Shown piece by piece: positions 13,822 to 18,693 of a DNA stretch of 18,693 nucleotides. The translations under genes and the position numbers were made by a program. Numbering within the stretch: the first letter of the stretch is position 1; every line of letters starts with the position of its first letter. The notes beneath the pieces were generated by a model that had not been told where the DNA came from, did no database searches, and saw nothing but the letters and a program-made list of their open reading frames with translations. The stretch comes from an uncultured Eubacteriales bacterium (lineage in GTDB: Bacteria; Bacillota; Clostridia; Oscillospirales; Oscillospiraceae): NCBI GenBank assembly GCA_900546295.1, contig URCK01000029.1, positions 1 to 18,693 of the forward strand, written 5' to 3'.

Positions 13822-14334
13822 TTATTGTTTTTCAGCGGACTGCGCCAGTTCCTCGCGGCACTTCTGCATCTGCGCCACGGACGCAGCGCGGAAGTTCGAG
13901 CGGGACTGCTGCACCTCGCTCAGCGCCATCTGGATGGCCTCCTCGGTGCGGCGCAGCGCATCCTCGGTGTATTCGTTGGCAACGCGGTACATCTCGCGCG
14001 AGCGGTCCTCGGCCTTCTTGATGATCTCACGGCTCTTCTCGCGGGCCGCGCCAAGCACTTCCGTCTCGGACACCTTGTTTTTCGCGTCCTGCTCGGCCTG
14101 CTGCATCATGCGCTCCACATCGCGCTTGGCAGCCTTGACATAGTCCTCCTTCGCGCGGATGAGCTCCTGCGCGCGTGAAAGCTCCACAGGGAGCTGGGCG
14201 CGGATCTCGTCGAGCAGATCGAGCGCCTCATCGCGCACGAGAATGCACTTGTCGCTCGACAGCGGCGCGTTCTTCGCGCCGTCGATCATCTCATAAAGCA
14301 TATCCAGAAGATGCTGCACATCATTGTTCGCCAT
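13822..14334 (-). CDS. Coiled-coil protein of unknown function (coaD-linked, ATP synthase subunit B-like)
   Basis: A 170-residue, almost wholly helical, charged protein without signal peptide or membrane helix. It opens with NDVQHLLDMLYEMIDGAKNAPLSSDKCILVRDEALDLLDEIRAQLP, followed by a long Ala/Glu/Lys/Arg-rich helix (about 50-150) with repeated motifs such as AKRDVERMMQQAEQDA and REKSREIIKKAEDRSRE. Proteins of this pattern occur next to coaD in other Clostridia, where they are loosely labelled ATPase or ATP synthase subunit B-like, because their coiled coil resembles F-type b and DivIVA-like proteins. No nucleotide-binding motif is visible, so an ATPase function is not supported. It overlaps coaD by 14 nt, has GGAGAG upstream of the ATG, and is the last gene of its operon. 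Confidence 0.85.
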   Translation of the reverse strand: MANNDVQHLLDMLYEMIDGAKNAPLSSDKCILVRDEALDLLDEIRAQLPVELSRAQELIRAKEDYVKAAKRDVERMMQQAEQDAKNKVSETEVLGAAREKSREIIKKAEDRSREMYRVANEYTEDALRRTEEAIQMALSEVQQSRSNFRAASVAQMQKCREELAQSAEKQ

Positions 14335-14818
14335 GGTCTTCTCTCCATCCTTTCACAAGCGCCGCCGCGCGCAGCGGCATATATTTTTCAAGCTCCTGGC
14401 CGTATTTGATCATCTCGCGCACCATCGTGGAGCTGATGTGCTGATACTTCGGCTCGGCGACAAGCAGCACGGTTTCAAGCTTCCCCTCCGACACGTCGCG
14501 GTAGATGAGTGAGAGCTGCTGCTCTGCGTCAAAGTCCGTGCTGTTGCGCACGCCGCGCACCAAAAACTGCGCGCCCTTTCTGAGGGCGTAATCCGTCAGA
14601 AGTCCGCCGCCCAGCTCCGCCTCCACGTTGGGAAGGTCCTCAACGCTCACGCGCATGAGCGCGAGCTTCTGCTCGTCTGAAAACATCGGGTGCGTTTTCG
14701 TCCCGTTCGGCACGATGGACACATACACGCGGTCGAAGAGCTTCGAGGCGCGCTCGATGATATCCCGATGCCCGATCGTCACAGGGTCGAACGAGCCGGG
14801 AAAGACCGCGATCCTCAT
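14321..14818 (-). CDS. coaD: Phosphopantetheine adenylyltransferase CoaD
   Basis: CoaD joins 4'-phosphopantetheine and ATP to make dephospho-CoA, the penultimate step of coenzyme A synthesis. The 165-residue product has the nucleotidyltransferase signature PGSFDPVTIGHRDII (7-21, containing the HIGH-like T-x-x-H), the substrate region GGGLLTDYALRKGAQFLVRGVRNSTDFDAEQQL, and the C-terminal ISSTMVREMI ATP-binding motif. The length is standard. Its ATG overlaps the rsmD stop in an ATGA arrangement (14815-14818), with GGGGGAGG just upstream, so translation of the two is coupled. The rsmD-coaD pair is common in Firmicutes. Confidence 0.97.
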   Translation of the reverse strand: MRIAVFPGSFDPVTIGHRDIIERASKLFDRVYVSIVPNGTKTHPMFSDEQKLALMRVSVEDLPNVEAELGGGLLTDYALRKGAQFLVRGVRNSTDFDAEQQLSLIYRDVSEGKLETVLLVAEPKYQHISSTMVREMIKYGQELEKYMPLRAAALVKGWREDHGEQ

Positions 14819-15372
14819 GCCTCTTCCTCCCCCGCGCGGTGATAGATGCTCACCTTGATCTTGCCGTAGCGGTACTCGCGGTGCAGGCTGTAGGGCGCGG
14901 AAAGCGCGGGAAGCTCCTGTCCCAGCGGGCTTTCTGCGACCATTATACCATCGGGGGATAAAATGTCAAACGAAGCAATGCGTTCCATCGCCTGCGCAAG
15001 AAGGCCGCTTTCGTACGGCGGATCGAGGAAAATAATGTCGAACCGGCCGCTCTGCGTGCCGAGCGCGGCGAGGGAATCGCCGCAGATAACCTGCGCGTTT
15101 TCCTCAAGGCGGCACAGCGCGAGATTTTCGCGCACGAGCTTGACCGCGTCCGCGCGCTTGTCGACAAAAAGCGCGCTCTTTGCCCCGCGCGAGAGCGCCT
15201 CGATGCCGAGCTGGCCCGTGCCCGCAAAAAGGTCGAGCACGCGCGCATCCTCTACGTCGAACTGGATACAATTAAAGATACTTTCCTTGACCTTATCGGT
15301 CGTCGGGCGGGTCTCCATGCCCTTGAGTTCGCCCAGCCGCCGTCCGCGCGCCGAGCCTGTGATCACTCTCAT
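14815..15372 (-). CDS. rsmD: 16S rRNA (guanine-966-N2)-methyltransferase RsmD
   Basis: RsmD methylates N2 of G966 in 16S rRNA of the small subunit using SAM. The 185-residue product begins MRVITGSARGRRL, the typical family N-terminus, followed by RPTTDKVKESIFN, the SAM-binding VLDLFAGTGQLGIEALSRGA, and the catalytic DPPY in IIFLDPPYESG. The ATG at 15372 is chosen because AAGGAAG lies 6 nt upstream and the family begins there. A longer frame to 15468 would add 32 unrelated residues and start upstream of the predicted promoter's -10 box. First gene of the rsmD-coaD-coiled-coil operon. Confidence 0.95.
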   Translation of the reverse strand: MRVITGSARGRRLGELKGMETRPTTDKVKESIFNCIQFDVEDARVLDLFAGTGQLGIEALSRGAKSALFVDKRADAVKLVRENLALCRLEENAQVICGDSLAALGTQSGRFDIIFLDPPYESGLLAQAMERIASFDILSPDGIMVAESPLGQELPALSAPYSLHREYRYGKIKVSIYHRAGEEEA

Positions 15373-15424
15373 AGTTTCTTCCTTCCCTGCGCCAGGCTGC
15401 GGGCGCAAGCTCTCTTTGGTTTCC

Positions 15425-15453
15425 ATAATACGTGAAGTTCCGTTCATTTTCAA
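15425..15453 (-). promoter_or_regulatory. Sigma-A-type promoter of rsmD-coaD
   Basis: TTGAAA (15448-15453) and TATTAT (15425-15430) on the minus strand are separated by exactly 17 bp, about 50 nt upstream of the rsmD start. It is divergent from the asp23-family promoter at 15499-15527. Confidence 0.75.
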
Positions 15454-15498
15454 TAGACTCTGTGACATTTTCCCATATTTTGTGCAAAATATTTTCTC

Positions 15499-15527
15499 TT
15501 GTTATTCCCGTGCGCTTCGTATATAAT
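15499..15527 (+). promoter_or_regulatory. Sigma-A-type promoter of the Asp23-fakA operon
   Basis: TTGTTA (15499-15504) and a consensus TATAAT (15522-15527) are separated by exactly 17 bp, giving a leader of about 50 nt before the ATG at 15586. It is one of the best consensus matches in the window. Confidence 0.85.
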
Positions 15528-15585
15528 GGTATGGAGTAGTAATATGGTCACATTTTTATCGACCAGGGAGAAAGGAGTATCTTCC

Positions 15586-15936
15586 ATGATCAGGCTACAG
15601 ACCGAAAAGGGCGAGATCAGCATTTCTGACGCCGCTCTGTCCAATATTACCGGTGCCGCGGCCACGAGTTGCTTCGGCGTCAAGGGCATGGCCTACCGTT
15701 CGATGACGGACGGCCTTGTCCACCTGCTGCGCCGCGAAGCGATGAGCAAGGGCGTGCGCATCATCCCCCACGAGGAGGGGGACATTTCCATCGAGTTGCA
15801 CATCATCGTCGAGCACGGCGTTAACATCGCCGCCGTTTGCCGTTCGATCATCAGCCAGGTGCGCTATATGGTCAGCGAAAACACAGGCGCGAACATCCGC
15901 AGCGTCGATGTCTGCGTCGACAGTATGAATCTCTAA
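15586..15936 (+). CDS. Asp23/Gls24 family protein (YloU-like)
   Basis: A small protein (116 residues) of the Asp23/Gls24 (DUF322) family. Members are linked to cell envelope homeostasis and, in the YloU type, are always found with a FakA-like kinase. Visible family features: the N-terminal GEISISDAALSNITGAAATSCFGVKGMA and the later GDISIELHIIVEHGVNIAAVCRSIISQVRYMVSENTGANIRSVDVCVD. No membrane helix or signal peptide is seen. The start at 15586 has GAAAGGAG 8 nt upstream; the frame continues further but only into the promoter. It is followed after 22 nt by the fakA-like gene, so they form one operon. Confidence 0.93.
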   Translation: MIRLQTEKGEISISDAALSNITGAAATSCFGVKGMAYRSMTDGLVHLLRREAMSKGVRIIPHEEGDISIELHIIVEHGVNIAAVCRSIISQVRYMVSENTGANIRSVDVCVDSMNL

Positions 15937-15958
15937 AAACCGAGGAGGACATCATCCC

Positions 15959-17638
15959 ATGCACGATACCATCAATGGTGCCATGTTCAAGGAGATGCTG
16001 CTCTTCGGCACCGTCTCCATCACACAGGCACAGCAGGCCATCAACGACCTCAATGTATTCCCCGTGCCCGACGGCGACACGGGCACCAACATGAGCCTCA
16101 CCATCCAGACCGCGGCGCAGGAGCTTAAAAAGATCGACCCCAAGACGGTCGATCAGGCAGCCTCCGTCACCGCCTCGGCGCTGCTGCGCGGCGCGCGCGG
16201 CAACTCCGGCGTCATTCTCTCGCTTCTCTTCCTCGGCGTCTCCAAGGAGCTCAAGGGCTGCACGGAGGCCGACGGCGCGGCCTTTGCCGCCGCACTGCAG
16301 GAGGGCGTCGCCGCGGCGTACAACGCCGTGATGAAGCCCGCCGAGGGCACGATCCTGACCGTTTCGCGTCTCGCCGCCGAGCGGGCCGCGAGCGCCGCTA
16401 AGGAGCACAACAGCGTTGAATACGTCATCGAGCAGGCCATCGCGCAGGGCGAGATCACGCTCGCGCAGACGACCGACATGAACCCCGTTCTCAAAAAGGC
16501 GGGCGTGGTGGACGCAGGCGGCAAGGGCTTTCTGCTCATTCTCAGCGGCATGCTCAGCGCGCTGCGCGGCGAGGAGCGTCCCGAGCTCACGGCGGAGGAT
16601 ACGCAGGAAAAGGCGGATTTCGCCACGCTTTCCGAAGAGGGCATCACCTTCACGTTCGATACTGTCTTCATCGTCCGCAAGAGCGGGCGCAGCATCGAGC
16701 CGTTCCGCAGATTTCTGGACGGCATCGGTGATTCGCTCGTCATCGGCGAGGACGACGAGGCCTTCAAGGTCCACGTCCACACCGACATTCCCGGCGAAGC
16801 GCTGAGCGAGGCGCAGAAGTACGGCACGCTCGAGCTTGCAAAGATCGAAAACATGCGCACGCAGGCCCAGCAGCTCGCCTCCGGCGGCAAGGCGCAGTCC
16901 ACCGACGATCTCGATGCCATCGAGGAAGAACTGGAAAACGCCGAAGCCGAGGACAGCACCGAAGAAGCCGCGCCCGAGAAGGACTATGGCTTCCTCGCCG
17001 TCTGCGCGGGCGACGGGCTTGCCGGCGTCTTCACTGACCTTGGCGCCGACGGCGTCATCAGCGGCGGGCAGACCATGAACCCCTCGACCGAGAGCATCCT
17101 CAAGGAGATCCGGAAGGTCCCGGCGCACACTGTTTTCGTCCTGCCGAACAACAAGAACATCATCATGGCCGCGCAGCAGTGCGCGACTCTCACGGAGAAG
17201 AAGGTCATCGTCATCCCCACGGCCTCCGTCCCGCAGGGCATCAGCGCAATGATGGCCGTCGACCCCGACGCCGAGAGCGCCGAGGTCATCGAGAAGGCCA
17301 TGACGGACGCGGCGCAGTGCGTTGCCACCGCGCAGATCACCTACGCTGCGCGCAACTCGGACTTTGACGGCTTCGACATCCACGAGGGAGACTATCTCGC
17401 CCTGCTGGACGGCAAGCTTCTCGGCACTGACCGCGACGTTTCCGCCCTGCTTGAGAACCTCTCCGACATGGCCGCCGAGCGCGACGCGGAATTCATCACC
17501 GTTTTCTACGGCGAGGACGTGAGCGAGGAGGACGCGCAGAAAGCAAGCGCCGTCTTCACCCGCAGGTGCCCGGACGCCGAGATCAGCCTGATCCGCGGCG
17601 GCCAGCCGGTCTACTACTATATCATTTCGATCGAATAA
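15959..17638 (+). CDS. fakA: FakA-like fatty acid kinase (DAK2/DhaL domain, YloV family)
   Basis: FakA phosphorylates fatty acids bound to a FakB (DegV-family) carrier, feeding exogenous or recycled fatty acids into phospholipid synthesis. The 559-residue product has an N-terminal DhaL kinase domain (about 1-200) with NVFPVPDGDTGTNMSLT, whose Asp38 and Asp40 bind Mg-ATP, and GARGNSGVIL (78-87). A middle domain carries KVHVHTDIPGE (270-280; His272/His274). A strongly acidic linker follows (about 314-342, rich in Glu/Asp), then a C-terminal DegV-like fold with GGQTMNPSTESI and PNNKNIIMAAQQ. Length and order match the YloV/FakA family. AGGAGG lies 10 nt before the ATG. No FakB is in the window, so it must be encoded elsewhere. 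A strong terminator follows. Confidence 0.93.
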   Translation: MHDTINGAMFKEMLLFGTVSITQAQQAINDLNVFPVPDGDTGTNMSLTIQTAAQELKKIDPKTVDQAASVTASALLRGARGNSGVILSLLFLGVSKELKGCTEADGAAFAAALQEGVAAAYNAVMKPAEGTILTVSRLAAERAASAAKEHNSVEYVIEQAIAQGEITLAQTTDMNPVLKKAGVVDAGGKGFLLILSGMLSALRGEERPELTAEDTQEKADFATLSEEGITFTFDTVFIVRKSGRSIEPFRRFLDGIGDSLVIGEDDEAFKVHVHTDIPGEALSEAQKYGTLELAKIENMRTQAQQLASGGKAQSTDDLDAIEEELENAEAEDSTEEAAPEKDYGFLAVCAGDGLAGVFTDLGADGVISGGQTMNPSTESILKEIRKVPAHTVFVLPNNKNIIMAAQQCATLTEKKVIVIPTASVPQGISAMMAVDPDAESAEVIEKAMTDAAQCVATAQITYAARNSDFDGFDIHEGDYLALLDGKLLGTDRDVSALLENLSDMAAERDAEFITVFYGEDVSEEDAQKASAVFTRRCPDAEISLIRGGQPVYYYIISIE

Positions 17639-17652
17639 GGCAAAAAGCGCAG

Positions 17653-17685
17653 CACCGGAGCGGTCTTAGACCGCTCCGGTGTTTT
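17653..17685 (+). terminator. Intrinsic terminator of the Asp23-fakA operon
   Basis: A perfect 13-bp GC-rich stem (arms 17653-17665 and 17669-17681, loop TTA) is followed by TTTT, 14 nt after the fakA stop codon. On the minus strand the sequence after the stem is GCTGCGC, with no U-run, so it is directional. Confidence 0.92.
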
Positions 17686-17708
17686 CCCTTGCCCGCAGAG
17701 TCCCTTCT

Positions 17709-18290
17709 TCAAAGACAGCGCATCCGCCTGCCGAGCAGGCGCATCAGGATATCCGCGTGGCGGTATTCGTCCGCGCTCATCGCCGCAAAGAGCTTGCCGA
17801 GGCACAGATCGAGCGTCTCCTCCCCCGCGCGGGCATAGTTGTAGCCGCCGCAGGCCTCGGCGTGGTAGCGCTCGCGCAGCAGCGCGCAGAGGTTGCCCGT
17901 GTCCGGCTGCTCCACGCACACGCGCGGGCAGTAGGCCTTTCCCGTGATGAGATAGATCGCGGCGGCGAGATCGCGCGCGTGGCGCTTTTCATCCTCGCTC
18001 ATCGCGCGCATCGCCCCCCGCATCTCGCGCGGCAGAACAGAGGCAAGATGGGCGTAGAGCTGCGCGTCGCCCAGCTCCTCGCGCAAAAAGCCCTGCAATA
18101 CCTCAACCGTTCCCACCGCGTCGCTGCCCATACAGCAGGGATCCTGCTGCGCGCCGGGCAATGCAAGCTCCTCTTCCTCCGCCGGCAGCGCCGCCGGCGC
18201 GGGATACACATCCTCCCCCGGGCAGACGCGCTTCCACACCTCGCGGCAGCGGATGGGATCATAAGCGCAGTTTTTCTCTGAATTTGTCAT
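17709..18290 (-). CDS. Ferritin-like domain protein (possible di-iron)
   Basis: A 193-residue soluble protein with a four-helix ferritin-like domain at about 60-190. Likely metal ligands occur once per helix: Glu71/Glu72 in REELGDAQLYAHL, Glu101 and His104 in EDEKRHARDL, Glu145 in RYHAEACGGYNY, and Glu175 and His178 in DEYRHADIL. The two E-x-x-H motifs and the E-x-x-H spacing between helices resemble the rubrerythrin/ferritin-like di-iron group, but no rubredoxin Cys4 domain is present. The N-terminal 55 residues are low-complexity with several cysteines (C8, C15, C23, and a C52-C53 pair in DPCCMG). Function is not known; oxidative-stress or iron handling is only an analogy. AAAGGAG lies 8 nt before the ATG at 18290. 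It faces the fakA terminator and is divergent from the ABC gene. Confidence 0.85.
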   Translation of the reverse strand: MTNSEKNCAYDPIRCREVWKRVCPGEDVYPAPAALPAEEEELALPGAQQDPCCMGSDAVGTVEVLQGFLREELGDAQLYAHLASVLPREMRGAMRAMSEDEKRHARDLAAAIYLITGKAYCPRVCVEQPDTGNLCALLRERYHAEACGGYNYARAGEETLDLCLGKLFAAMSADEYRHADILMRLLGRRMRCL

Positions 18291-18450
18291 CCTCCCGTCT
18301 CCTTTCCAAGTTAGGCTTTCACTCCCATCCTATGCGCCCGCCGCCAAAGCGCCACCGCCGCAAAAGAAAATATCAAATTGCTTACGCCGCTCGTTGATTT
18401 TTTCCTATTTTTCTGTTAAACTACAATTGTTTTGTATTTTTGTGCATTTT

Positions 18451-18464
18451 GTTGCAATTGCAAC
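18451..18464. repeat. 14-bp perfect palindrome GTTGCAATTGCAAC
   Basis: It lies in the AT-rich stretch between the divergent ferritin-like and ABC genes, about 75 nt before the ABC start codon and directly next to the weak candidate -35 box. It could be an operator for a dimeric regulator; no regulator gene is in the window. Confidence 0.45.
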
Positions 18465-18493
18465 TTTTCATTTTCTGCCATCCGGTCTATGCT
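18465..18493 (+). promoter_or_regulatory. Weak candidate promoter of the ABC ATPase gene
   Basis: TTTTCA (18465-18470) and TATGCT (18488-18493) are separated by 17 bp. The second TATGCT at 18493-18498 overlaps the first. A better -10 match, TACAAT at 18422-18427, has only a poor -35. No convincing promoter was found for the ferritin-like gene on the other strand. Confidence 0.3.
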
Positions 18494-18536
18494 ATGCTTA
18501 AACCGCAGGCAGTTTCTGTAAGGAGGTCTTCTTTTC

Positions 18537-18693
18537 ATGCTGGAACTGGAGCACATCAGCTACACCGTCTCCACCCCCGAGGGCGAGCAGACGATCTTAA
18601 AGGACATTTCCATCACCATCCCCGACCGCAAGCTCATTGTCTTCACCGGCCCCAACGGCGGCGGCAAGACGACGCTCGCCAAGGTCATCATGG
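18537..18693 (+). CDS. ABC-type ATP-binding protein, N-terminal fragment (SufC-like)
   Basis: The first 52 codons of an ABC ATPase, cut by the right edge. The start MLELEHISYTVSTPEGEQTILKDISITIPDRKLIVFTGP is followed by the Walker A loop GPNGGGKTT at about 39-47. The opening and the G-G-G-K-T-T loop resemble small SufC-like ATPases of Clostridia, but the signature LSGGE, Walker B and H-loop lie outside the window, so transporter versus Fe-S assembly cannot be decided. AAGGAGG (18520-18526) lies 10 nt before the ATG at 18537. Confidence 0.9.
   Translation, partial: MLELEHISYTVSTPEGEQTILKDISITIPDRKLIVFTGPNGGGKTTLAKVIM

Noticed and set aside
13433..14143. A 236-codon plus-strand frame starting in the mraZ upstream region
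   Set aside because: It runs through the mraZ promoter and the operon terminator and then antisense to the coiled-coil gene, with no ribosome site or domain.
15373..15468. An N-terminal extension of RsmD
   Set aside because: It would start upstream of the -10 box of the predicted promoter, and the family begins at MRVITG.
15872..17383. A 503-codon open frame on the minus strand
   Set aside because: It is antisense to the fakA-like gene, whose kinase and DegV-like motifs are clear; its own translation shows only charged low-complexity sequence.
1..18693. tRNA, rRNA, CRISPR array, insertion sequence, prophage or defence genes
   Set aside because: I saw no transposase or integrase, no regularly spaced direct repeats and no tRNA-like cloverleaf; every long gene belongs to a housekeeping family or is described above.

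Overview
The window comes from a GC-rich member of the Firmicutes, most likely class Clostridia and of the Oscillospiraceae/Ruminococcaceae kind. Supporting signs are an mraZ-led division and cell wall (dcw) cluster, a PASTA-domain class B PBP, an Asp23 (YloU-like) and FakA-like (YloV) pair, a coaD-linked coiled-coil protein, strong Shine-Dalgarno sequences and AT-rich sigma-A promoters between GC-rich genes. MurE has the DNPR motif, so the peptidoglycan is probably of the meso-diaminopimelate type. The genus cannot be named from the sequence alone.

Layout. Most of the window (1-13602) is the dcw cluster on the minus strand. It is read from an mraZ promoter near 13590: mraZ, rsmH, ftsL-like, spoVD/PBP, murE, mraY, ftsW, murG. 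The run ends at a 22-bp perfect bidirectional terminator that overlaps the murG stop codon. A plus-strand gene for a membrane-anchored endonuclease/exonuclease/phosphatase family protein is inserted next. The cluster then resumes from its own promoter with murA and ftsQ, followed by a separately promoted ftsZ that runs off the left edge. These genes make the UDP-MurNAc entry step (MurA), add meso-DAP (MurE), build lipid I and lipid II (MraY, MurG), and polymerise and crosslink septal wall (FtsW, PBP) under FtsZ, FtsQ and FtsL. The canonical murD slot between mraY and ftsW has no gene. It holds a roughly 230-bp mosaic of palindromes.

Right of the dcw cluster, a second minus-strand operon (rsmD, coaD, a coiled-coil protein) has its own promoter and terminator. 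Divergent from it is a plus-strand operon of an Asp23/Gls24-family protein and a FakA-like fatty acid kinase, closed by a strong terminator. A ferritin-like protein (minus) and the start of an ABC-type ATPase (plus) lie at the right edge, divergently arranged around an AT-rich region with a 14-bp palindrome.

Most of the window is conserved housekeeping sequence, and I see no convincing new defence, mobile or biosynthetic system. The points worth a second look are the palindrome mosaic in place of murD, a murE with no standard start codon where homology says it should begin, a 71-nt murE/mraY overlap, the inserted phosphatase-family gene, and a hairpin between the ftsL-like gene and the PBP gene.
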